Shown: one piece after another, positions 1 to 12,800 of the stretch | Layout: every line of letters starts with the position of its first letter | Numbering within the stretch: the stretch's first letter is position 1 | Origin: Siphonodentalium dalli | Lineage: Eukaryota > Mollusca > Scaphopoda > Gadilida > Siphonodentaliidae | Reading direction: 5' to 3' | NCBI GenBank assembly: GCA_032622095.1 | Contig: CP136065.1 | Location: 213,014,151 to 213,078,150, forward strand | DNA length: 64,000 nucleotides | Position numbers and translations under genes: made by a program | Notes under the pieces: model-generated | Told to the model about the DNA's origin: nothing | Seen by the model: only the letters and a program-made list of their open reading frames with translations | Databases searched by the model: none

Positions 1-344
1 TTCCGTCTTGTTCTTTTTGCCAAACCGTTTGTTCCCTTTGATGTTTGAATATTGAACACAACCCTGGAATTTTATATTGAACAAATGAAACATATGGTTG
101 CAGCAGCAGTCTTCGTGAAAAGATTAAGACAGAGCGAATTCCCATTTAGCTCATTCATATGCAATACATCTGTTTTTCACTACAAATCAAACAAAAAACA
201 ATCAACATTGTTAACGCTCATAAATTTATAACACATTCAGTATTACCTCTATAAACCGACCTAAGACCGGCCCTATCATTTGGTTTAGAATATGTTATAT
301 GGACAGCTTTGGTCCAGATTGTTAAGTAATGTTCAATCAAACAT
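1..344. other. Intergenic, nothing recognised
   Basis: AT-rich sequence without a convincing exon or repeat family. Confidence 0.4.
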
Positions 345-592
345 TAGCTCTTCCATGGCTAGAGCTTCCTGAAATTTTGATAAAACCCTGTGACAATGCA
401 TTCTCTTATATATGCGAGTCTACCATATATATGAGAATACATTGGCTTATCAGAATTTACCTTGACCTTGAAACCCAGTGTATTATCTGATATATGCAAG
501 GCTCCCATGGGAGACTCGCATACATAAGAGAATGCACTAGGACAGGGACTTTGATGTGGTATGAGCGCTGCTCCCGCCATGAAATGGTTATA
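345..592. mobile_element. Family B TTAA-type palindromic MITE, degraded (B1)
   Basis: It starts with CTTCCATGGCTAGAGCTTCC and ends with GCTCCCGCCATGAAATGG, decayed versions of the family B ends. Inside are two broken hairpin cores containing GCATTCTCTTATATATGCGA and its complement. No coding capacity. Confidence 0.65.
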
Positions 593-599
593 AAGTACA

Positions 600-2150
600 T
601 AGAACATTTTTAAATAGCGATAAAATATCTAAGATTCATCCAACAAATTCTTTGTTGCGCGTCGAAAATAATGTCATATCAATTGTTGCTTAGTCTTGTA
701 TACTGCATTACAACAAGTCTATTTTAAATGAATATGACTATTTTGGTGCAAATGCTTTGAAATCATGCGATTAGGTTGCGTCGAGAGGTTACAGTTCAGA
801 AAACATGAAGTCCTTTTGAATTTGTTCATTTTACCCGTATTCAACTCAGAATGCCTATACAGTCAAAAATACTCACTTTTGCAGGAATTCAAGAATGGCT
901 TCCAATGACTCTGGGTATCTCAGATTCAGCATATAATATGATGCAATATCGCAATAATATTGCAAGTGGACACGCTTATAAGCATGTCGCCTGTGATATT
1001 ATTGCAATATTTTGCACTAAATATCTCAATATTTTGCGCGTAATATTGCAACATCTTGCGCTCAAAATTGTGATATTTTAAATAACATTTTTGCTTCTTC
1101 TATATTGTTTATTGTATAAATAGAGACAATGTTTTAGATATGTTTATAATTATAGTTGTATATGCTATATGTACACTATATGCACAGTATTTATCTAATA
1201 TTATATAAATATAACATTATCGGGTCTGTATGAAAGTTAACGCGCTTAGTATCGCAATATTTTGCATTGAATATTGCAATAAGCGGGACTGGTATTGTGC
1301 TATAATCACACGTTTTTCTAAATTGAGCGCTCCCTCAATATAACAATAAAGGCGCGCCTAAAAATACCACTTCTTCTGACTGGTACAGTATTGTCATGAT
1401 GTACGGATTCACCTGTTAAAACAAAAACTGTGTTTACAAGTGACTGGACAATGTCATGCCTTATAAATGTATACATGTTGCCAAAACGTATGCCATTAAG
1501 ATACTTTTACATGTACATAAATTTGAGTTATAACTGTGTAGCTTTCTTTTTTATGGCTTAAAAGCTCATGCCGATTCATGTTTTAGAATGGTCGAAATTA
1601 GTATTACTCATAACTGAATAGTGATGGGTTGGCTTATTATTATTTACAGCCATATCTATACAGTAGTTAGTGAAAGGGTTTCAACACATTACGCGTGCGC
1701 AGCCTTTTCCAGATTAAATTCCATGAGGCAGATAACAAGCTTGATCCTCTGCAAACTGCAAAGTTTCATAAGTATCGTAAACTATGATCATAACATAAGA
1801 ACTACCTGTAAGATGTATTTTTTAGTTATGAATAATACTAGTTTCGACCATTCAAAAACATATGAATCGTAATGCCTATCGGGAAATCATATTTTCACCA
1901 TGGCAACCTGGCTAATTATATAGTAAATTAGCAAATAAAGAGCAAAACACTGGTGCTGACCCATGCAAAATACCATTGGTCTGACCTTTATTAGTTACGG
2001 TCTTGATATTAATTAAAGGGTGCTGAACCATAAAAAATACAACGGTCTGACAGTTACTGGTTACGGTCTGCCAGTTACTTTAATGGTTTTATACAGTGGA
2101 ACATGCTACGGTCTGACCGTATGTTTAACGGTCAAATGTTGGCAGCGATG
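600..2150. other. Intergenic AT-rich stretch
   Basis: No exon is supported. Around 940-1290 the motif GCAATATTTTGC and its variants recur about eight times in both directions, giving dyads but no clear unit. Confidence 0.4.
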
Positions 2151-2154
2151 TTGC

Positions 2155-2350
2155 GTAATTCAGGTCAACATCCTATGATTTTACGGAGTGGGTAGTTTAT
2201 CATTTTGAAGCAAGTTCCGTAATTTTACAGAAGGTGTCAATTAAAATTTTGCGGAAGTTCCGTTAATTTAGGTTAACATCCTGTGATTTTACGGAATGGG
2301 AAGTTTATCATTTTGAAGGAAGTTCCGTATGTTTACAGCAAATGTGATGG
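2155..2350. repeat. Degenerate tandem duplication, about 115-bp period
   Basis: Two units share CCTATGATTTTACGGAGTGG / CCTGTGATTTTACGGAATGG and TTTATCATTTTGAAG, at about 2168-2240 and 2280-2350. Flanking sequence (1980-2120) repeats ACGGTCTGAC several times. Confidence 0.6.
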
Positions 2351-2494
2351 CAGCAAAGTTACCAGCACATTGTGCCGTAAAATTACGGATATTTTTTAAC
2401 AGTGTGCTATATGCACCATGGTGTTGGGTAACATTTTACCCTATGCGATTTAGAGTGTATGAGATGCTTTGATAAGAAGGTCGTTAGTCACCAC

Positions 2495-2976
2495 TTAAAG
2501 ATACGGGCGGCGTTGGCGGTGGGTATGCTGTTAAAATATTAACCTCCGTCAAAAACCGCCATCAACAGAAATAATAGTAAAATATAGACAGACTTTGTTC
2601 TTATACCAATCAGAAATATAGCATAGCAAAAAAACGTTACAGAACCTGGCTTTTGTTTAGGTCCGGATATGGTAAACACAAAGATCGTTATTTGTTAAAT
2701 TTTCCTGATATGGAAATAATAAAGAGCATTTATATCATTTGTGTGTGATTAACCACTAAAAATTGCGCTGTGTTATGTAAACAGAAGCAAAACTTCTGCA
2801 ACACGAGCAGGCTCTTGTTTACGTACATCGTCGTACGTCTTGACGACAATATACTATTTACGCGCTGATTCGGTTTGGCATATGAACAAAACTATATATA
2901 TTTTAATATTCCTTCTGTTGATGGCGATTTGAACAAATATGAATATTTCTGCAACGAACGCCGCCCGTGCCTTTAA
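2495..2976. mobile_element. Family C TTAA-type MITE (C1)
   Basis: It begins TTAAAGATACGGGCGGCGTT and ends with the near-perfect reverse complement (AACGCCGCCCGTGCCTTTAA), so it has about 20-bp terminal inverted repeats and a TTAA target. It is 482 bp with no ORF. Internal sequence contains AAAAACCGCCATCAACAG and AATAAAGAGC motifs shared by the other copies. Confidence 0.85.
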
Positions 2977-3475
2977 TTTTTTTTTCCTTCAATCATAAAG
3001 CTAATCCATGTTAGTTCCCGTAAAAGTTGTGTGGACGAACACCTTCCTTTATGCACAGTAATACCCTCACAATGAAAATAAAACGAACGAAAGTTACAGA
3101 CAAAGGTCTCTTAAGAGGATTATCACCATTACAACTACCATATCAGAAATAAAACGTTTAAGGTATTAGCTGTGCTAATTTGGTCGGATTACGTCATAAT
3201 ATGTATGCGTTATGGTTGTCTAAATCAGGTATGCATGTGTTGAACAATATGGTCACAGAGGAACATAGGGCCCTATATCACTCACTCGCAGATCCGTTGG
3301 TCAGTCAATAACATCCTTCGTTACTGGACATTCAGTCAATTGGATTGGAAGTCAACATTATCGGACATAAATAGTCTAGAATCTGATTGTTTAAGGATAC
3401 GGGCAGCAGATAATATAATTTAGAATTCAGTTTCCTTATTTTCTGGAAGGTTAGTTATTCCATGTATAAACCACT

Positions 3476-3800
3476 ATGTCTGGCAAACTCTCTAAACCAG
3501 ACAGCAGATCAGACAAGCTACACAGGCAAGGCAACAAGACAATTTTAAAAGTAAGAAGTGGTTCTCAAGATGTACGGAGTTCGATGACCAGAGCTCATCC
3601 GGAGGACAGAAACTTAGTTCACAGAAAACCGAAACTGTCTGTCGGGAGTCAGACATCAGCGGGTTCGGAACTGGAACGAACTGACGCATTACTGTTGTTC
3701 AGTCCACTTCCGGGTGACTATAACGCATACCGTCGGAAGTCATCTGCAAAATGGATAGAAGAACTGACATCCGAATCACTCTCAGACGGATATCTTCAGG
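3476..3800 (+). CDS. LRRC74-like: LRRC74-like exon 1 (start exon)
   Basis: This exon encodes residues 1-108 plus the first base of codon 109. It is rich in Ser, Arg and Lys and shows no recognised domain; the segment ending in WIEELTSESLSDGYLQ is probably the lead-in to the conserved part. The donor after CAGG is GTATGT at 3801. Reading through the donor gives only 17 more codons before a stop, as expected for an intron. Confidence 0.8.
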
Positions 3801-6800
3801 GTATGTATACTACCGATGTGGTCATTGTCACAAGGCATCGATCACATTTGTGACCAGCTTTTTATGAATGTCACACAGGTGCATGTAGCCAGCTTTTTAT
3901 GAATGTCACACAAGTGCATGTAGCCAGCTTTTTATGAATGTCACACAGGTGCATGTAGCCAGCTTTTTTATGAATATCACACAGGTGCATGTAGCCAGCT
4001 TTTTTATGAATGTCACACAGGTGCATGTAGCCAGCTTTTTATGATTGTCACACAGGTGCATGTAGCCAGCTGTTTATGTGTGTCACACAGGTGCATGTAG
4101 CCAGCTTTTTATGATTGTCACACAGGTGCATGTAGCCAGCTGTTTATGTGTGTCACATAGGTGCATGTAGCCAGTTGTTATGTGTGTCACACAGGTACAT
4201 GTAGCCAGCTGTTTGTGTGTGTCACATAGGTGCATGTAGCCAGTTGTTATGTGTGTCACACAGGTGCATGTAGCCAGCTGTTTGTGTGTGTCACACAGGT
4301 GCATGTAGCCAGCTTTTCGCACGCGATCACGTCCGTAACCATACTGTTCGTAACCACACTGTTCGTAACCATAATCGATGATTGCACGCAAAGCTCACTT
4401 AAGCGAGAAAAAATCAGACATTGACACACTGTTGGCTTCATTGCTGACTAGAGCTCATGACTTACTGTGAAAATAGTGACATCCGTCATGACTTTTCGCA
4501 AGATTAAACACCTTTCGTCTAAACTGAATGAACTAAACTGCTGATAAGAATAATTAACAGTAGTCGTACTATTTTTGGACGCTCCAAAGCCTTTTTCGCA
4601 GAATAGACGACTACCAGTCCCTTTCAAAATCGTGCCATTCAACCTTTTTGTGACTCGCAGTAAGGTGATATGGATCTGTTTACCGTGATTATTCTGTACT
4701 TATGTTGTTATCAGGTCATGGGCAGTCCTCGCCTTGATGATTGTATGGAGATCTCGTTTGTGTGAGATAAAGCAAGACTTTGACCTGTCGTTGTAGTCAT
4801 TGCTGGCGACATACTTTCTACAAGAAAACCATAGTCAGAAATGGTAACGCACTCAAGATAATATATTATATACCCATGATTGTAATTATAGAATCTTATT
4901 CATTTCTGTTATTTGTAATTGGCATAGTTTATCACAAACCAAAAATCAACATTATTGACATAACGTAAACGCCAATAAATGAAATTGAAATTCTCAACTA
5001 CACATTTTACCGGGCTCGGCCTCGGGGTCGCACTACAGCTCGGCCTCGGGGTCGCACTACAACTTTTAATGTGTCCCAATAATTAACATTCTATAAATAG
5101 AACCCCCATGCGCTATGGCAGCGCCCAGGCGAAACAAGAATTTGTACATTAGTATACGGTACACGCGGCGCGCGTAAAGAATAGAGTGCATATCCGTCGC
5201 TTAGCGCAAGAATAGACACATAATAAACTATTAGGCCAACTGATAAGAATTACGACTAGCTAATAGTACAGTCGTACATGTACATGTTTCGGACGGTCCA
5301 AAATCTTTTCGCATATATAATTGACGGAAACAATTCCGTTTGTGGGAAAATCGTTTAAACTTCTTGCCTCTCGGGTAATACGATATGATTCTGTTTGGCG
5401 CGATTATTTGCAATTAATTATGTTGCTATCAGGTTAGCTCGTTTGCACTACGAATACCTAACAGTAGTCGTAATTTTTTTCGGACGATCCAAAACCCTTT
5501 TCGCATAACTAACTGTTTCGAGTCCGTTTCTGAGAAAATCGTGCCGTTCAAACTTCTTGCGACTCGCAGTATGATTTGTTGAGATTATTTTGAAATTAAC
5601 CCTTTACCCAACAGAACGGCCCTGTGCCAATGCATTCTCTTATATATGCGAGTCGACCATAGGTCGCCTCGCATATATAAGAGAATGCATTGGCTTAACA
5701 GATTACAAATTATAAAATTGTTAAAGAATGCATTCTCTTATATATACGAGGCGACCTATGGTCGACTCGCATATATAAGAGAATGCATTGGCACAGGGCA
5801 TAACTGTAACCATCACAATGTGGTCAATGAGCCGGTTCCAATGATATCCATATTTGTATGGTTTTATTGAGACAGACCCAAGATAATTTAGGCTGTTGCA
5901 GCTTTATTTGGCCGTTTTGTTGGGTAAAGGGTTAATATTATCATGTCATACTTATACTTTATTCCACCTCCCAAATTTCGTCGACATGCATGTACCGTAA
6001 TATGGAGTCTGTATATTATAGCTCTGATCGGTTTGCCATGCTACAAACTTTTAGCAGTGAATGTTTTGTCCGTTTACAACATTTCATGTGTGTGATGGTT
6101 TTTCATATCTATATGCGTGATGTTCACAGATGACATGGACGGGGACGAACAAATTGGACATAACATTGCAGGGATTGCATACTACGAGAGAATATGCAAA
6201 TTACTAAGCGTTACTCCAGTCAAGAAATTCAGCAGGATGTGCAAATGTGAACGAGTTGATCTGAGTAACGCCTTACTTGGACCACTGGATGTGAAGGCAA
6301 TCTCTGTCTACCTCTATGTAAGTTATACACATTTTACCCCTTCCATGACTGGAGCTTCCTGAAATTTAAGAAAACCATGCGCCAATGAATTCTCTTCTCT
6401 ATGCGATCTTACATATGGAGCCTTGCATATATAAGAGAATACATTGGCCTAACACTATTTACTTTAAAGATACGGGCGGCGTTGGTGGTGGTTATGCTGT
6501 TAAAATATTAACCTCCATCAAAAACCGCCAGAAACAGAAAGAATAGTAAAATACAGACAGACTTTGTTCTTATACCAATCAGAAATATGGCATAAACAGT
6601 ATGTTATTGTCAAAATGTTTTCCTTTGTTATGTAATCAAAAGCAAAACACGTTACAGAACCTGGCTTTTGTTTAGATCTGGATATGGTAAACATAAAGAG
6701 CGTTATTTGTTACTGTTGTCCTGCTATGGAAATAATAAAGAGCGCTTGTATCAGTTGTGTGTGATTAACCAATATAATTGAGCTGTGTTATATAAACAGA

Positions 6801-9800
6801 AGCAAGACTTCTGTAACACGAGCAGGCTCTTGTTTACGTACATCATCGTATGTCTTGACGACAATAAACAATTCATGCGCTGATTATGTTTGGCATATGA
6901 ACAAAACTACATATATTCCTTTTGTTGGTGGTGATTTGAACAAATATGAATATTTCTGCAACGAACGCCGCCCGTGCATTTAACCTTGTAGGCCAGTGCA
7001 TTCTCTTATATATCCGAAACTCCCAACAAGAGAGTCGTATTATGATTTTAATGATGCAGCAGCACAGCTCTGGTCATGAAAGGGTTAAGTTAACCCTTTA
7101 ACACTAAATACGCATATACGAGTAGTTATCCCTTATGAAATGTTCATATAATAAGGTTAACAAACGACAATTGTTTAACTTTTCTGAAAATTTCCCTACA
7201 ACAAATTGGACTCTTTCTACACTTATCTGTCGTCTTCTTATAAAATGTATATAGACGATCTACAACTCGTCCCCAGTTTACAGCGGAATTTACAAAACGA
7301 GTCCAGACCTAATTTACTGGACGAGTTTTGTGATTCCGCTGTAAACTGGGGACGAGTTGTAGATACTATTTATTACATGATCAAAAACCTCGAAAAAACA
7401 TACATAAATCAACAAATTGGACGCGAAACTAACATCGGCTTCTATAAGGCATGCGATGACGTTGCACGTAACTATACGGTGTTTACCCGCGTAAAGAAAT
7501 AGTCCCAGATAATCAAGACTCTTTGGCGTAATTAATGGCGTATATTTAATGACATTACTTTTCAAACTCTTCATTCATTGTAGTTGGTTGGAAATATAAT
7601 GGAAGCCATGGTATTTTGAGTTGCAGCGTACGGAATGTAAACATACGACAAACCGGAAGTCAAGTGTCACCTGGCACTATTTCCTGTTATTAAACGAACG
7701 TTTACTATCACAATTTATAGAATGGGTTTATTGAATGGAATAAGGGTAGGATCATGTAATAAATATATATAGACCATTCCGATGTTTGTTTAACTTGGTG
7801 GGAGAATCAAGTTGGTATAGAACGGGATAAGGTCCTCCACATTATCAAACATCAATATAACGCTGATAAATTATTAGGCATTCCGACAATCACAATAGAA
7901 GTAAAACATAAAAAAACCATTTATTTGCCAAGAAAGACTTACATAAATAAGTTAAAGAACTTTATCAGTTGTTTCCAAAAGAAGTGAGAAAAGTGCTCTT
8001 TATTGTTACCATATAAAGAGAACTATATAAAAAACTTGTTCAATTGATGATGTTTTATTGGCCTCCATTATAGGAGAGTATATACACAGTTGTTCTGGTG
8101 TTTACATGGTTCATGATAAAACATATTTAAATATATAGAAGAAAAAAAAAGAGAAAACAAATACAAAACCAGACACAAATACTAGCCTGTGCATAATATA
8201 ATTATGTATAAGGTATGTGATGCATGTGCATAAACATGAAAAATGAAACATAATTCGAATAGTGGCTGCGAAACTGAAACTCAACACAATGATTTTACGG
8301 TGGCACACGTAAGTGATTACATTATACGTTACCTTGGTACAACGGTAGACTGAAATTATACCACACGTATGGCTGAAGGGGTCACTCTCACCAAAAAAAG
8401 TGATGAAGGGTACACAGGATTTGAAAATGTGCTGAAGGGTACACAGGGGTTGTGATCGCAACTAACACCGTTACTTTAAACTATGTTTCTGAAAGACTGG
8501 CGCCCATTAGCAGTTTGTTTTCAGTTCATTTTAATTATTCTCTAAGAGAAATCATGGCAGATACGAAAACTAAACGTCATTTAGAATTACATTTCAAACC
8601 CTGTGTACCCTTCAGCACATTTTCAAATCTTGTGTACCATTCAGCACTTTTTTTGGTGAGAGTGACCCCTTCAGCACTAATATGTGCCCTTGCCTTATTT
8701 CTGAAGGAAGGACGACTGTAATAGAATATGCGTTGTATACGATACGTGTGACATTTCGGTGCATAATCAATATAAGATAGGAAATTTCCTACTCCGCTGC
8801 CAACATTATGGTCAGTCCCCACATGACATACTACATTGCAACATGAGTGCGTCACCACTACATAATACCACAATTATACATTTTACCCAATTCATGTGGT
8901 GTGCAGTCACAGAATGGGAATTCTTGGTGGTAGCAATGTTTCGACTACATTTACATTTAACCAGAATTATGGTTAAATGAGGGTCTGTCTCATCAGGTAT
9001 GTAGCCCATCCATGTGTAAGTATACCATATTATATGTGTTAGCGAAAAACAAGTCGGTATGCAGTTATGATGCATACTCAAATTATGCCAAAAAACTTTG
9101 GCCAAACTACACCTTTCTGGGGTGTCTGTCATCCAATATTTGCGAGTATGTCGTTATAACCTGTATATAGCAGGATTTAGTTACTCAAGGGTGTATAGCC
9201 CAATATAATTCTGTGATCTTTGCTTCAATTCAATATAATTCTGTGATATTTGCGAGAATGTCGCCGAAACCTGTGTATAGCAGGATTTAGTAAATCCAGG
9301 TGTATAGCCCAGTCTGGTTTTGTGAGAATTTTCACACCAATCCAGTGAATTGTTTGTATTTCATAGGACATCAACTTCCTAGAGTAGATCTGCTGTCTGA
9401 ATGGAACTCAATCTCACGCTTGGTCCCTACAAACCAGCTGGGTTGAGTTCACGCCTCTCACTAATAGAATTGTTCACATTAACATCAAGGGAGCTTTCTT
9501 TGTTCTGCTCGTCAGCAGGTATTTCACTGGATCAAGCCACTCGTTCACGCCCTGTGGGGGTGTTTTACGAGGTGCAGTCTGCTTTTAAGTTTCAAGTCAT
9601 TAAAATGGCATCGATAACCCCTGTCACGATCCGTGCCTTCCTGCCGGGGATAAATTGACTACTGATAAGTAATCTCAGATTCCAACCCATGTGTGAAATT
9701 TGGTTCGACTCTTAAAAGTTCCACTATATAGATGTATGATATAGATTTTCCTAGTTTGTGCTGCTATCCCATTTTGCATTTTCCGTCCATGTTCCACCTT

Positions 9801-12800
9801 GGTATAATGTGCATGCATGTTAGACTCGTTTGATAGAGATGATTTCTCCCAGATTTCGGCCCCTTTTATAAATAATGCTAGGTTTAGAGTCAACAAAAAC
9901 CGCATTCAATCGGATAGAATCGGAAATCATGTTCCAATATTTCCCCAATGTTCTTGATAAATTATTGGAACCTTTATGATATGTAGTGGTGGGTAATACA
10001 TTGTGTATGCCCTGTTTCGTGTCCATCCCGCTTCTCGTCGGGTAGGAATTTCGATCTGTGAATTTAATATCACCCATGTATTGTTGAATATCAGAGCCAG
10101 AATATCCTCGTTTTTGTAGTTTTACCACAAATATATCCCTCCTGGCAAGAAAGTACTATTCATTATTGCAATTTCTCAGATATCGTATGCATTCCCCTCG
10201 TACAAACGACCTAAAATTGTTGGTAGGGTGGTTAGACGATCTGTGTAGATATTGGAAAGCTTCCGTTTGCTTAATATGATTTAATATAAGATAGGAAATT
10301 TCTTGATGTGTATGTCCTGTTTCGTACCCATTTCGCTCCTCGTCAGGTAGGAATTTCGATCTGTGAATTTAATATCAGCCATGTATTGTTGAAATTCTGA
10401 GCCAGAGTATCCTCGTTTCCGTAGTTTTACCACAAATATATCCCTCCTGGCAATGAAGTCCGATTCATTATTGCAATTTCAATATAAGATAGGAAATTTC
10501 CTACTCCGCTGTCAACATTATGGTCAGTGTTTAGATTGAATAAAGAGCGTTAGTTCGACAATATTTCACCGTTTACATCAATATTTCACCCAATGTTCGG
10601 GTATGTTGAAAGTCGAGATTTGGTATACACCCATCATCTGCACGTCAAGGTGCCCCAATTTATTTGGGATATTAGTGAGTATAGCTATAGTGATAATATA
10701 GCTGTATATGTACTGTGTCACCTCAGCTACAAGAATTATGTAGTATTGTTAATTAGTGACCCGAGTGTATACTCGTGGTGCCACATGTACAACTAAGTGT
10801 AATCAGCACACAAATGTGCACCCATCCATCCATCTGCCTTCATCTAGTGGAAGTATCTAATTGTTGATACGTATCCTACTTATGTCTGCATCCAACAATT
10901 AGATACAACAGGAATGGTTAACTCAATATAGTTCCTCCTAAACCTCTTAGATTGTTCGTGTGTCAATTAGACTCAGGACACAAGCACGTGATTCCCATCG
11001 CACACAATAGGGATCGCGTTTCCAACCTGCATAGGTATAGTATTTCATTGTGGTGACGCAACAAATATATTGCAATGTTGATGCCATGCGATGACGTTCC
11101 ACAAATCCAAACAGCTGAGGATCGCCTCTTCAAAAGAAGCGCGATACAAAAGGCAATTCCTATAGGAAGTACAGATTCAATATAAGATAGGAAATTTCCT
11201 ACTCCGCTGCCAACATTATGGTCAGTCCCCACATGACATACGGCATAAACATGGCATAAACATTATGTTATTGTCAAAATGTTTTCCTTTGTTATGTAAT
11301 CAAAAGCAAAACACGTTACAGAACCTGGCTTTTGTTTAGATCTGGATATGGTAAACATAAAGAGCGTTATTTGTTACTGTTGTCCTGCTATGGAAATAAT
11401 AAAGAGCGCTTGTATCAGTTGTGTGTGATTAACCAATATAATTGAGCTGTGTTATATAAACAGAAGCAAGACTTCTGTAACACGAGCAGGCTCTTGTTTA
11501 CGTACATCATCGTATGTCTTGACGACAATAAACAATTTATGCGCTGATTATGTTTGGCATATGAACAAAACTACATATATTCCTTTTGTTGGTGGTGATT
11601 TGAACAAATATGAATATTTCTGCAACGAACGCCGCCCGTGCATTTAACCTTGTAGGCCAGTGCATTCTCTTATATATCCGAAACTCCCAACAAGAGAGTC
11701 GTATTATGATTTTAATGATGCACCAGCACAGCTCTGGTCATGAAAGGGTTAAGTTAACCCTTTAACACTAAATACGCATATAATAAGGTTAACAAACGAC
11801 AATTGTTTAACTTTTCTGAAAATTTCCCTACAACAAATTGGACTCTTTCTACACTTACTTAGCTGTCGTCTGCTTATAAAATGTATATAGACGATCTACA
11901 ACTCGTCCCCAGTTTACATCGGAATTTACAAAACGAGTCCAGACCTAATTTACTGGACGAGTTTTGTGATTCCGCTGTAAACTGGGGACGAGTTGTATAT
12001 ACTATTTATTACATGATCAAAAACCTCGAAAAAACATACATAAATCAACAAATTGGACGCGAAACTAACATCGGCTTCTATAAGGCATGCGATGACGTTT
12101 CACGTAACTATACGGTGTTTACCCGCGTAAAGAAATAGTCACAGATAATCAAGACTCTTTGGCGTAATTAATGGCGTATATTTAATGACATTACTTTTCA
12201 AACTCTTCATTCATTGTAGTTGGTTGGAAACATAATGGAAGCCATGGTATTTTGAGTTGCAGCGTACGGAATGTAAACATACGACAAACCGGAAGTCAAG
12301 TGTCACCTGGCACTATTTCCTGTTATTAAACGAACGTTTACTATCACAATTTATAGAATGGGTTTATTGAATGGAATAAGGGTAGGATCATGTAATACAT
12401 ATATATAGACCATTCCGATGTTTGTTTAACTTGGTGGGAGAATCAAGTTGGTATAGAACGGGTTAAAGGTCCTCCACATTATCAAACATCAATATAACGC
12501 TGATAAATTATTAGGCATTCCGACAATCACAATAGAAGTAAAACATAAAAAACCCATTTATTTGCCAAGAAATACTTACATAAATAAGTTAAAGAACTTT
12601 ATCAGTTGTTTCCAAAAGAAGTGAGAAAAGTGCTCTTTATTGTTACCATATAAAGAGAACTATATAAAACACTTGTTCAATTGATGATGTTTTATTGGCC
12701 TCCATTATAGGAGAGTATATACACAGTTGTTCTGGTGTTTACATGGTTCATGGTAAAACATATTTAAATATATAGAAGAAAAAAAAAGAGAAAACAAATA

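Larger units (their letters stand above)
6587..8766. repeat. Direct segmental duplication, left copy (2.18 kb)
   Basis: The stretch from ATGGCATAAAC to TTTCGGTGCATAA is repeated nearly identically at 11251-13416. It contains the right part of C2, the end of B2, a family D hairpin element and the family F inverted repeat. The left copy has about 33 bp (around 7112-7145) lost in the right copy between two CATATA motifs. Confidence 0.9.

Noticed and set aside
3853-4316. Regular 34-35 bp units that look superficially like a CRISPR array
   Set aside because: The whole unit is conserved, with no unique spacers, and the setting is an animal intron. It is a minisatellite.
4083-4391. Minus-strand ORF with repeated GYMHLCDTHKQLATCTCV
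   Set aside because: It is the minisatellite read as protein; the repetition comes from the DNA unit and there is no start context or splice support.
5014-5062. GC-rich tandem GCTCGGCCTCGGGGTCGCAC pair as a possible promoter element
   Set aside because: It lies in intron 1 with no start site nearby and resembles a simple duplication.
7206-7502. 98-codon ORF, repeated at 11881-12138
   Set aside because: It lies across the family D palindrome and its body and is duplicated with it; the protein has a near-palindromic start and no known domain.
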